In this document: one piece after another, positions 35,208-46,269 of the stretch | How the letters are laid out: each line of letters begins with the position of its first letter | Position numbering within the stretch: the first letter of the stretch is position 1 | NCBI GenBank assembly: GCA_019022495.1 | Contig: JAFEKR010000028.1 | Location: 558,001 to 622,000, forward strand | DNA from: Epichloe hybrida | Lineage: Eukaryota; Ascomycota; Sordariomycetes; Hypocreales; Clavicipitaceae | DNA length: 64,000 nucleotides | Direction: 5' to 3' | Translations under genes and position numbers: made by a program | The notes under the pieces: model-generated | Told to the model about the DNA's origin: nothing | The model's database searches: none | What the model saw: the letters and a program-made list of their open reading frames with translations, nothing else

Positions 35208-36822
35208 TTATGCCCTCGACATGACACCCCAGGCACGGATGATGTTGTCAGTGTAACCAGCGAAGAGGGTCTGGCCATCAGCAGACCAGGCCAGGGACAC
35301 ACACTCGGGCTCTCGGCTCTTCTTGCCGACAGCGGTGAACTCGGGTTTGAGCTCATCGACCTTGCTCTTCTTTTCGAGGTCGAAGATGATGATGCTGCTG
35401 GCGGTGGCAGCGCAGAGCCAGTATCGGTTGGGGGAGAAGACGAGAGCGTGGATCTCGTCGTTGGCGTTGAGGGAGTACAGGTGCTTGGACTCGTTAAGAT
35501 CCCACAGCATGGTGGTGCCATCCTTGCCACCGGAGGCGCAGAGGGAACCGTCGGGGGAGATGGTGACGGTGTTGATGTAGCCGGTGTGGCCGATGTGATC
35601 CGTCTGCAGCTTGCAGCTGGAGAGCTCCCAGACCTGGGTTTTGCGGAAAAAAACCAACTTTGTCAGTCGTTTTTGGAGCTCATGCGCCAGCGACATGACC
35701 CGCCAAAACGCAACATGTGTTTTCATGGGGGAAAGGAATCAGGCAAAGGTGAATAGTTTGTCTCATGGCCTTTGTAAGAGGCTCTGAAGTAGCAAATACT
35801 TGAAATTATGCACAACATCATGTAGAAATTTCAAAGCATGAAAGGAAACATGTTGCGTTTTGGTCCCAGTCATATCAAGAATGGGGAAAATGAGGCGATA
35901 TATCCAACATACCTTGACGAGCTTGTCCCAGCCGGAGGAGACAATGACGGGGTTCTGGGGGTTGGGGCTGAATCGCACGCAGGAAACCCACTCAGTGTGG
36001 CCCTTTTCGCTAATGGTGAACTTGCAGTCACCCAGGGTGTTCCACAGCTTGATGGTGCGGTCGCGGGATCCAGAGACGATCTGACGGTTGTCGGCGGAGA
36101 AAGAGACGGACAGGACGTCGTTGGTGTGGCCGACGAATCGTCGAGTGGTGGTACCGGTGGCAAGCTCCCACAGGCGAAGGGTTTTATCCCAAGAAGCAGA
36201 CAAAGCGTAGGCACCATCAGAGGAGATAACCTGTTCATTCCACATCGCATCAGCCAGATTTGTTCCTATTGATCGCTACCTGTCTCTTCTTCTCTCGACA
36301 GAACAAGAGTCATGCACATCGAGAGTATGACATACGCAGTCCGAGACGATGTGGGAGTGGCCGGTCAGGGATCGCTTGGGGTAACCGTATTGGTTCTCAT
36401 CGCGGGTGAGGTTCCAGATGATCAGGGTCTTGTCGCGGGAAGCAGACAAGAGCATGTTGGGGCTGTAGAGTAGACATGTGTTAGCATAAATATTCGTCAT
36501 CCTTCGCCGTTCTGTGCTCTCGGCAACAAATTCGGGGTTCAATTCGTTCGCATTGTCGGAAATGGGAGCTGTTGGGATTCGACGTACTTCTCCATGGAGG
36601 TGGCCAAAGAGGTGACCCAGCCATTCTGTTCAGAGTCAGCATTGAAGTCCCATTTGAAGTTCACGATTTATGCCTCTCCGTCCATGTCAATCTTGTGTCC
36701 ATGCGGAAAGTCGTCATCACCACTCCGACGCCCCGGAAATGGCCAGAGCAGTATGCAGGGAAATGGGACAAGAAACGTACGTGGCCCTCCAGAGTGCCCT
36801 TGAGAATCAATTGTTCAGCCAT
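35208..36822 (-). CDS. cpc2: RACK1 ribosomal scaffold (Cpc2/Asc1)
   Basis: Five exons (36822-36781, 36625-36588, 36462-36336, 36230-35913, 35633-35208) give 316 residues, the standard RACK1 length. Seven WD repeats are visible (for example [55 protein letters not shown]). The protein sits on the head of the 40S subunit, links signalling to translation, and in fungi (Neurospora cpc-2) is required for general amino-acid control. Introns are unusually long (155, 125, 105, 279 nt). The fourth carries a U24 snoRNA, exactly as the yeast ASC1 intron does. A TTAGGG telobox core lies about 175 bp upstream. Confidence 0.97.
35735..35826 (-). ncRNA. snR24: Box C/D snoRNA U24 (snR24) inside a RACK1 intron
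   Basis: Within intron 4 of RACK1, on the same strand. Box C ATGATGT is at 35821-35815. The D'-associated guide TTTGCTACTTCAGA is at 35796-35783, box C' ATGAGAC at 35766-35760, and box D CTGA at 35742-35739. Order and spacing match yeast U24, which also lies in the ASC1 (RACK1) intron and guides 2'-O-methylation in 25S rRNA. The first guide is identical over 14 nt to the yeast one as I know it. The second guide (upstream of box D) looks diverged. Exact ends are estimated from the boxes. Confidence 0.9.
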
Positions 36823-37802
36823 GGCGACGTTGACAAAGGCGATGCAACGAAAGTCGAGAGATGCAGTAGGAGGGGATGAAGGAAACTCAGAAGGGCTTCG
36901 CGAGGGCTTCTGGCTCTTCTGCAAAACCGACTGGGTCGCTTGGAGTCAAACCTGGTTCGGCAGAAATTGGGATATTTTTTTTGTGTGGGTGAAAAATTAG
37001 GGCCGCCTCACAAGGTGTGCAAGCGCGTGGTCCTGGCCTGGTTTACCACGAGCTCCCGGGCTTTTCTCTCTGTGGCTGGCCCTGTGGCTGAGTCCATACA
37101 TCAAAACATACGGAGTACTTTACATGTACTTGCTCACAGCCCAACGAATCAACGCGGCCCTAACATTAGACGCCAATTGCTTCGATCGATCTACGGAGTA
37201 CTTGGAGTTGCTAACAGGTGACAGTGGATCTCAAAAAATCTCAAAGACGGGAAGGGGTTGCCAGACTTGCGTTCAGTACATCTTCTTCGTCACAAAGACC
37301 ATGTACTGTATCTCCTTGCCTTACGAGACAAAGTGACGTGTGCTTCCTCTGTTGAAAGATATTGTCCTGACACAAGCACAAGAGTCTTGCGGTTCACAAG
37401 AGAGTCATGCTCTCGAGCAGCATGGTCGTACCGCTACGGTCACCAGTGCTCTATCGACTTGATAGGCGCAATTGCTTATGATTCCAGCGTCGCAGCTGGC
37501 TTTCCGAAAATGACCAATACGCCGTGTCAATTAACCGACCTTCCCAGACATCGGCTCTTATTCATGTCCCATTCGACTCCATGCGCCGATCCCAATAAGT
37601 TGTCACTGGCTGAAGAACAGTTGCTCCAATTCCATGTCTTCAAATGTTCATAGGGTATCACAACCAGTGAGAAAGTAAGTCAAATCCAGAAGCGCGGGCG
37701 AAGAGAAAAGAATACCCCAACACGCAAATTGATCGTCGGACGATGTAGGCACCAGTCTTCCACCGCTTCTACGCCGGGCCATGCAGGCGGGATCGAAGAC
37801 AA
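36823..37802. other. Intergenic, RACK1 promoter and TAF8 3' flank
   Basis: 980 bp. It contains two exact TACGGAGTA words (37109-37117, 37192-37200) and the TTAGGG core at 36997-37002. No gene is supported. Confidence 0.55.
36997..37002 (+). promoter_or_regulatory. Telobox core (TTAGGG) upstream of RACK1
   Basis: Reads GGCCCTAA on the coding strand, about 175 bp before the RACK1 start, close to the ARCCCTAA Tbf1 consensus. This spacing equals that in the eL18 promoter. Only a short match, so chance is possible. Confidence 0.4.
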
Positions 37803-38821
37803 TTACTTGCCTGTTGGCGAGGTCAGCGGCCCCAAGCGCTTGCCGAGGCGTGACACCTCTTTGCGTGCGAATGCAACGTCCCCGTTCACAATCATGCTGT
37901 GATCGGCGATCTCCACTTGCTCCGTGTTTTCGCCTCGTTGATCAGCTCCCATGAATCGTCTCATGGTAGCTTCCCACAGACGAAAGCGCTCTTTCCCATG
38001 GCTGTCCTTTTCAACCAATGACTTGGCTTCCTTTTGCTTTCTCATTTTGGATGCTCGAACCAGACGTCGAAGGGCATCCTCCCCATTTTGTGCAGTTCTT
38101 GCAGCTTCCTCCCGTATCTTTTTGGAATCTCGTGTACTCGTATCTTCCTGCAAGGTGAACTTGTACGTATGGCGACTCGGGAAATCGGGGAAAGACGATG
38201 GGATGTATTTCTTTGCGTCCTTATCCTCCTGACCACTGAGCTCTGGGCCAAGAAGTGGCAGGGTTACATATGCTTCCCCGTCTGCCTCGTAAACGTATTG
38301 ATACGCCGGCGCAAGAGAGTCAGCCGGTAATGGGGTTTTCAGGTGTGGTTTCAACGATGAAATTGGTAGATTAAACTGTCGAAGAACTGCCTCAAAGTCC
38401 ATAGGAATCGGATGATCACGGCGAGAGGAGAGAGCAAATCTTTTGGTTTCTTCAATCAACGACTCGAGGTCTAAGAGGATGCGTTAGTACTCGGGCAAGA
38501 ACCTGACAACCGTGAGGAATGGCGCAACGAACATGTCTCAACGATGCCGGTGAAGCTTTCCATGGCTTCCGGAGTAGAAGAATTAAAGCCATCGTGTTTC
38601 AAAACCATGGCAATAGAGCGTTGAATTCCCACTCTTGCGTTGGCGTGATGCGACGGGGCCAGCGACTGGACTGCAGTAACCTCGTCTTCGACCTGAAAAG
38701 AAACATCGATCGGCATCTCTTCGAGGACTCGTTCGCTTCGTTTGGATTCAAGCTTGAGGCGTTTGGCAGTTTCATCAGGCGACCCTCTTGAGGCGACTGA
38801 TAGGCTTCGCTTCGATGACAT
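37803..38821 (-). CDS. taf8: TFIID subunit TAF8
   Basis: Two exons (38821-38533, 38470-37803) encode 318 residues. A histone-fold region lies at about 60-110 (RVGIQRSIAMVLKHDGF, ending ESFTGIVETYLESLIEETKRFA across the splice), followed by the TAF8 C-terminal domain with HPIPMDFEAVL, LKPHLKTPLP and the hallmark FPDFPSRHTYKFT. The intron is placed so that the conserved Tyr of VETYLE is rebuilt. TAF8 pairs with TAF10 and helps assemble TFIID for RNA polymerase II initiation. The Arg/Lys-rich tail is variable in fungi. Confidence 0.88.
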
Positions 38822-40208
38822 GTTTGCGTTGATGGTTGGTCAGGTTTGGATCGACCAGGGTAGCAAGGCTGTTGCAGCCGCCTAACTAGGTCGAGAAACA
38901 ACTTTTAGGGTCATGAAAGCATGGAGATGTATGGAGCAAAGGCTTGTGCAGCACAAACAAATGTGTCGTGTAATTCTCTGCCAACCCAGGAGCTGATGTT
39001 TTGGCGATCATGGAGAGGTTCGTCAACGGAAGCTGGAGATCCGGCAAAAACTCGGCGAATAGAGAATTGCAGCTTCAGCAGCGGCTCCTCCGCGGCGGCG
39101 TATCGAGCAGGGCCAGGCTTGGCGAGCGAGGTTATTATGCACTCAAGGGAAACTCGACGTTTTACCCTAAAGGAGCGGCTGAGCCAATCCGGCGAGCTCG
39201 AGAGCTCCGATCTGCAACACGCTGATAATGGCGGGTGTTTAGATCGAGTGTGCTTGTTGGTGGGCGGTTGAACACAGCTTCTCATCCAACTCCTGGGAAG
39301 GTGCAGGTGCAGACGCATTGGCATTGCCACAGTCAGTCCAGCCAGCTGCACCGGCCCGTTCAATATTGAATGGGACAGGAACCAGACTGAGAGCGACTAA
39401 TATCTCTCCGCACACATTATCTCAACCCCCTCGCCCTTCGAGGACTACGAGGCCATTGTGCCAGCACCCGCAATGATGTCGCACCAATTGCCACCAGAGT
39501 CGTTCCTGGCGAGCCTAGATGTCCATCTAGTCCACATCGGTTATTACGGAGTACGCATCCGTACACGATAGGGGGGGGATACACGATCCACGGCTGAAGT
39601 CTTTCGCGACCGCTTATCGATAAATTACTGTCGTAATCGTCTCCCGGTAACGTGCCGACGCCGCCAATCGAACGCTGCCTTGCTGCCAATGATTAATACT
39701 GTGCGCTCTCAATTTCCCGACCACGGAGTACGGATCCGTAGCCGACTCAACTTAAAATTCAGCCCACCGGCTCGGTTCGGTTGAGCAAAGAGTTGTCTAA
39801 GACAAGGTGGTCCAAAAGCCAAAAGTGTCTCCACCTGATGGCGTTTCAAGGCCATGACATAGAGTTGGTCCGTTGCTTTATGTACAATTACGAACCGCTC
39901 TCTCAGTTTCCGGACTAAAAAGCTACTCGGTGCGCGAAATTCGGTATGTTCTTCATCGCGTGCTACGAGCAACCGTCTTTTCATTGAAACATTACCTCTG
40001 GGCCACAAATTCGCATACTGAGCTCTTGACAGACCTTTTCTTCGACTTTGCCCCAGGCTTACCCGGTAATCCCTGCTCGTCATCGTACATGTTGGTCCCT
40101 GCATATCGAAACGGTTCGTTTTTGGTGCTAGCATCGCCAGGGAAGATCATTTTCAGGACAAGCAAAAACGAGTGGACAGGTATATAAACAAGAGAGGACC
40201 TAGCCGTC
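38822..40208. promoter_or_regulatory. Divergent promoter region, TAF8 and fusion gene
   Basis: About 1.4 kb. Overlapping 100-150 codon frames on both strands (38911-39363) show no domain. It contains an exact TACGGAGTA at 39545-39553, a near match at 39722 followed by GGATCCGTA, and a TATATAA at 40181-40187 that is probably too close (22 bp) to the ATG to act as a classical TATA box. No gene is supported. Confidence 0.5.
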
Positions 40209-42832
40209 ATGTTTGCCTTTGACCAGGCACTTCTACCGCAACTCACTACCCGCAAAGCTTTGGTTCTTGTTGATTTTCAAAACGACTTCGTCGAAAGCGA
40301 TGGGGCCTTACCAGCATCGGATCCGGAGGGGTTTGTCAACCGCGCGGTACGGTTGGTGAATGAATTTCGTGGCAAAGGCGATGTCGTTTGGCTACAATCA
40401 CAATTTGACAAACCTGTGCCAGTTGACACCGAGGCCATCATAGTTTCTAACACCCCTCCAGTGACCAGACACAAGAATAGCCGAGGGCTAAGTATGGCAG
40501 CCGTTGATCCAGATGAGCCGGCAGACGAAGAAGCCTTCTTGAGTCAGCCGGAAGCAAAAAATGCCAAGATAGGTTCTTGGGGGGCAAAAATGATCTCTGT
40601 GATGGAAGAGGCTTTGTCGAACAGAGATACGATCCTTACGAAAAGTCATTACTCTGGCTTCAATGGCACAACACTTCTCAGGGCCCTACGGGCAAAGATG
40701 GTCATGGAAGTATTCATTTGTGGCTCCATGGCGAATGTTGGTGTCTACGCTACTGCCCTAGACGCTGCTGGTCATGGCATGTCGATAACGATCGTTGAAG
40801 ACTGCTGTGGCTATCGCAGTGAACAGCGACAACTTGCGGCGGTGAGAAATCTCATGGAACTCACAGGCTGCGAAATAGCGTCTGCGGAGGAGGTTATCGA
40901 GAATCTCCATTCAAACCCAGCTACCACCTCTCCACAACCGCCGATATCTGCTGCCCCGACGCCATTTCCATCTGTCATGCCGACTGGAAGTACACAGCGT
41001 CGCGACGAATTTAGCAACCCGTCCGATATTTTGACTTCACTGGCAGGTCTACGGCTGGAAGCAAGGCGCCCTGACAAGGTGGCTGGCGATGGCGCAGCAA
41101 ATCACCAGGCTTCCCAAGCTGACTCGGAGGAAAATCCACAACCGAAGCGACAAGAAGCAAGTCGGAAAAACACCACTTCAGCAGTCATGGCAGATCAGAA
41201 GCCAAGATCAAGTGAACTAATTGTTGAAAAGGATGACAAGTCCATTGTGCTGATTGAAGATGGCAATCTTCAAGGGGACGGTGACAGCCCTAACACCTTT
41301 CAACCATCACAGCACAGCCACACCTCATCTGAATCATCAACGATGAGCCAGCGGGCGGTGCCTGAGAACTCCGTCTCGAAAGAAAAGATTCTACAAAAGG
41401 GACTCGGTGAAGGGGACACTGATGTTATTGAGGATGTTTTACCACAAGAGTTGGAGAAGGTTGCCTTTGAGGAGCTACAGAATGAAGTACAGTGGCAGCG
41501 TATGTTGCATCAAGGCGGCGACGTCCCACGCCTAGTTGCTGTCCAAGGTGAAGTAGCGCCGGATGGAAGCATGCCTGTCTACCGCCATCCATCAGATGAA
41601 TCACCGCCGCTGCTGCCATTTTCGCCAACGGTGCTAACAATCAAGGCAAAGATTGAGGAGCACCTAGGCCATGCGTTGAACCACGTGTTGATACAGTTCT
41701 ACCGCAATGGCAAGGACTACATATCTGAGCATAGCGACAAGACCATCGATGTTGTCAAGAGCTCATATATTGCAAATGTTAGTCTGGGGGCTGAGCGAAC
41801 TATGGTATTCAGGACCAAGAGACAAGGTAAGGACCGGTCTTGTAGTGGTGTCTCGCCGCCCGGGAATGCAAAGCGCCGAGCACAACGAGCACAACTGCCG
41901 CATAATTCACTGTGCCGCATGGGCCTGAAGACCAATATGAAGTGGCTACACTCCATAAGACAAGACAAAAGGGCAGAATGGGAAAAGACGCCTTCGGAGC
42001 TGGCCTACGAGGGTCAGCGAATTTCCCTGACATTTCGACACATAGGAACCTTCTTGGACAAAGATGAGAATATGATATGGGGCCAAGGCGCCACTAGTAA
42101 AACCCGTGATGCCGCGAAATCCGTCATCAATGGGCAAGGTCCCGAAGCGATTGAGATGCTGAAAGCCTTTGGAGCCGAGAACAACTCGTCCGTCTTTGAC
42201 TGGGAGGCTCGATATGGCAAGGGCTTCGATGTTCTACACATAAGAAAAGAAACTCTCCTCGATTCTTTGCATCTGCCGACGCGATAGCCAACGTGCACAT
42301 TTGGCTAGTGCTTAGCGAATTCGGCGTCAAGTACGCCAAGGGCAGTATTGCACCATCAGATATCAAAGCTGCGAGTGATGCCTCCGTCGCCGATACCCCA
42401 ATTCGCTTTGTGGACAAAGATGAAAACAAGTCTGCTGCTGACAGAGATGTCGTCATCATGCTGTACCCTGACGCCGTGTACGGCCAAAGCAATGCCGCAC
42501 AACTTAGCAAAGCCGACCTCGCCACGCGATTCAGCCGCTTCCAGCAGGAACACAAATCAGCAGAGCTGTGGAAACGTCGAGACCAGTCTACAGATCTGAA
42601 AGGAGCGTTTTTATCGGAGTTAGCTATTTGGGACGGGTATGTGACAAACGCAGCATTCATGTGCAATACGAGCATATCGTGCATTGTCGATTTCACCATC
42701 TGGCCTGTCCTACATGTTCTCGTGGAAAAATGTGGTTATGAAAGCATGGCCGAATTGACGTACCTGAAGAAATACTATGAGAGTGTAGCAGAGAGAGACA
42801 CGACGACGAAGGTTATTGGAAAGACGGAATGA
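40209..42832 (+). CDS. Isochorismatase-like / AlkB-like / GST-like fusion, frameshifted
   Basis: One intronless frame (40209-42287, 692 codons) has an isochorismatase-fold domain (residues about 15-240; Asp in VLVDFQNDF, Lys in TKSHYSGFNG), a disordered linker (about 245-410), then a 2OG-Fe(II) dioxygenase of the ALKBH2/3 kind: HxD at H508-S-D510, distal H581 in KWLHSIRQDKR, and Arg in SLTFRHIG. The frame stops at 42285, but the conserved continuation NSPRFFASADA lies in the -1 frame from about 42245 and runs to 42832. There it resembles a GST C-terminal-like helical domain. A one-base deletion in the A-rich AAGAAAAGAAAC stretch explains this: a sequencing error, or a genuine frameshift that would remove the last domain. 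The isochorismatase site has Gly where cysteine hydrolases have Cys, as in EntB/PhzD. By homology the AlkB part repairs alkylated DNA or RNA. Confidence 0.82.
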
Positions 42833-43400
42833 GGTTAGGAAATATTTGTTGAATACTTGAGCGGAGCGAATCTAATGCAATTTTTTTTTTCTCTCTTCTT
42901 TCAGATGCCAAATACCATTTTGCGGGAACACAGGGGGAACTATGTAACGCCGTGAACACGCCAAATCTACAAGGACATGATGATGTACAATTCGACTAAC
43001 ACAACTCGTCATGGCCACGCTGAGACCAGCCACAACTCGAAACATCCATGCACGTACATCATCACGAACACTGCAAGTATGTAGGTTTCCACGTTTAACC
43101 AGGGGAGTTGATTCCCGTCTTTCTTAAATGACCGGCTAGCTCAGCTTGTATGTAGCCCAAAGCTACCGCTTCGTCCATCCATCCATCGTTTTCTGAGTAG
43201 CATACATTACAAGCGCCTTACTCCCGAACATGACGAAATCAGTTGGAGAGCAAGCCCCCAATAGAAAGGAAATAATGAGATAGGATCAAGGTTTTATAAT
43301 ATTGGATCCCGTTGATGATTTGAAATTTCGCCCATCTCCCCCGTCATTCAATTTTTTATTTTTGTGGCTAAAATAATCGGACTTGAAGAGCGAACAAGAT
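42833..43400. other. Convergent 3' region
   Basis: 568 bp between the fusion gene and the SHMT stop codon. T-rich run at 42881-42890. No gene. Confidence 0.6.
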
Positions 43401-45376
43401 TTATTGATTCGTCTCCCACGGAAGAGGGAATGTGCCCGCCCAATCCTCCACTTCACTGCGCAACTGGATGATTTCAGGCTCCGAGTTGCCGTTGCTGACG
43501 TGCTCGAGGAACAACTTGAGTTTGCCGGGGGACTTCTCGCCGCGCTCCTTGGCGGCAGCCTTGACGGACTTGTCGATGCGGGCGGCGATGGTGACGGCGC
43601 GGTCGACAATGTCAGCGACGCGGACAAAGTCATTTTCGCCGAAGCCGCGGGTTGTCATGGCGGGTGTGCCCATGCGCAGACCACCTGGAACGAGGGCGGA
43701 GCGGTCTCCGGGAACGGTGTTCTTGTTGGCGGCTACGCCGACGAGTTCGAGGATGCGCTCGACGCGGCCGCCGTCAATGCCGTGGGGCTTCAGGTCCGCG
43801 AGGACGAGGTGGTTATCTGTGCCGCCGCTGACGAGGCTGTAGCCCAGGCCACCCTTGGTCTTTTCGTCGCCGAGGCGCTTGGCGAAGGCTTTGGCGTTGG
43901 CAAGCACCTGGGACTGGTAGGCGTGGAAGTCGGGGGTCTGGGTCTGCTTGAGGGCGACGGCGAGGGCCGTGATGGTGTGGTTGTGCGGACCACCCTGGTG
44001 GCCTGGGAAGACGGAGGTGTTGATGGGCCCCTCGAGGTTGTACATCTCGTCGACCATGGTCTTGGGGTTCTGGCGACGCACGCCCTTGCGGAAGAAGATG
44101 AGGGCGCCGCGCGGTCCTCGCAAGCTCTTGTGGCTGGTGGTGGTGACGATGTCGGCGTAAGGGAATGGGCTCGGGAGCACCTTGGCGGCCACGAGACCGG
44201 AGATGTGAGCCATGTCGGCCAGCAGGTAGGCGTTGACCTTGTCGCAGATTTCGCGCATGCGCTTGTAGTTGATCAGCCGGCTGTAGGCGCTGGCTCCGGC
44301 CACGATGATCTTGGGCCGGTAGATGGTCGCGAACTCCTCAAGCTTGTCGTAGTCGATCAATCCCGTGGACTCGTCCAGGCGGTAGGGCACCGTCTCGAAG
44401 TACTTGGAGATGAAGGAGATCTTCTTGGTTGGCGTCTGGTAACCGTGTGACAAGTGGCCGCCGTGAGGCAGGTCGAGACCCATCAAGCGGTCATGGACGT
44501 TCATCAGCGCAGAGTAGACATACAAGTTGGCGGGCGCACCGGATAGAGCTGTGAAATCAAGAGAGTGTCAGATATGATGTCGTTTGGTTTTCTAGGCTGG
44601 AGGTAAAGTTCCTGAAAGAAAAACGCGGCAAGGAAGCCATGTGCGAGTCTCACCTTGCACATTCACACCCCAGTTCTGAGCGTCGAGGTCGAATGACTCC
44701 AGAGCGCGCTGCTGGCAGAGACGTTCTGCTTGATCAATATATTCATTGCCGCCGTAGTATCGAGCACCGGGATAGCCCTCAGAGTACTTGTCTAGGTGTG
44801 AAACTGTAGTAAGTAATCTGATTTTGTCTCATTTTGTATCTGCAGCGGTCAGTAGTAAGATTCGGCTAGCTTACTCTGCATGGGACTGCCGAGGGCGTCC
44901 AAAACAGCCTGAGAGGTGAAATTTTCGGAAGGAATTAGGTTGATGAAGTGCCTCTGGCGATTTTTCTCCTGCGAAATCACAACGTTAGCACCATATTCCG
45001 TGTTTGATTCCCATGGCCAGGACAGTGACGATGCCAATGAGACATGTGTTGATCATAGTGTCAAGGGTTTTGCGTCGCGTTGATTTGAAAGGGTGGTTCA
45101 GAGACGTACGTTCTCGACGATGTCAAAGACAGTAGGATCGGCCTGCCGCAGATGGGCAGCGAGGAGCTATATGAAGACAAAAAGTCAGCACGTTTCCTTT
45201 GATGTAGACAGAACAAATCGAGAGCTCGTCAGATTGCGCAAGGGAAAGAGGCAGCTGCTGCGAACCTGCTGCTGTCCTTCCATGGCCATGGAGGACTTGG
45301 CCCGTCGAGCGGCTACGACAGGCCGGGCAAAGCCACAAAGGGCTCGCGAGGTGCCTCGCAGACCGGCCAGAGGCAT
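43401..45376 (-). CDS. shm1: Serine hydroxymethyltransferase, mitochondrial form
   Basis: Five exons (45376-45266, 45166-45110, 44968-44875, 44791-44654, 44548-43401) give 515 residues. The first 30 residues are Arg/Ala-rich without acids (a mitochondrial presequence). Conserved blocks include [48 protein letters not shown] and the PLP-binding site TTTSHK with Lys274. The enzyme interconverts serine and tetrahydrofolate with glycine and 5,10-methylene-tetrahydrofolate. Met30 and Met32 lie just after the presequence, so a cytosolic isoform by downstream initiation is conceivable. The C terminus ([13 protein letters not shown]) is full length. Confidence 0.96.
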
Positions 45377-46269
45377 GGCGAATTAAGCGAGGACGGCAGC
45401 ACGTAGTGTTTGATGCCCAGGTTGGCGAATTCACTATCCTGCGTGGCGACTGGGAGGCGAGAAAAGACGGAACGGTGAGAAGCTTGAAGAATCGGAGGAA
45501 GCAAAGGAAGACGACGTAGGGATTGCGGGGGACCGAGGAACAGGGACCAGGAGCTTATCTCTGGTTTGGTCTGGCCCGGACGACTATTAAAACTATTCCG
45601 GTCGTCGTCGTCGATGTCGACACACGTACGGATGAGATGGTCAATTAAATTAATTGTTCAGGAATCAGTGGCCCGATGAGCTCCGACCGCCGGTACCCGC
45701 CCATCCCCGCACTGCCCTCGAGGGAGCTCGATGACTCGATGACCGCGGTTGGAGCCACGGCGTTCCCATTTGAAGTTGGGTATGGGTAATGGTGATCGAC
45801 GGCTTGGAGGAGAAACTAAAAGTTGAAATGGGATACTTATTCGTTCTTTCTCTCAATTTTCATTCTTAATAATTGGAATGGTCAGTCTACTTGCCCTGCC
45901 TTTGGACATGCTAGATCGGTGGTTGAATGAATGGGAATTTGCTTTTATTGCCCTGGGGCGGCTTGTTCTTGTGCTGTTAAATGCCAATTGCCAGAAGAGT
46001 TTGAACTCTTGTCTGACTGCAGTTCGTTCGTTCGACCCAGCGTCACAGGCGTCATCACATTCGTCACAACACCACTCACGACAGTACCAGTATCTGGTAT
46101 TATTCTGTATGCATCGTGATTCCATTTTTTTTCAATGCTACATGCCAGAAGCCCCGCCGGTACTGTAGAAAACCAGAAGGGCATAAAAAGAGACCCAACC
46201 CGCAGACTCCGAATGCAGCACCATCCTCTCAAACCGAAACAATAGCATCATCATCGCAGCCTATTCGGT
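45377..46269. other. Intergenic, SHMT promoter and eL19 3' flank
   Basis: 893 bp between two minus-strand genes. A CGTCGTCGTCG patch at 45603-45613. No gene is supported. Confidence 0.55.

Noticed and set aside
38471..38502. 32-nt intron in TAF8
   Set aside because: Too short to splice. The 62-nt intron 38532-38471 is canonical and rebuilds the conserved VETYLE segment.
38911..39363. 150-codon minus frame overlapping a 116-codon + frame
   Set aside because: Mutually overlapping frames on both strands without domain or intron support look like chance.
43383..44450. 355-codon + strand frame opposite SHMT
   Set aside because: It is the antisense shadow of the conserved SHMT exon, an effect of GC-rich third positions.
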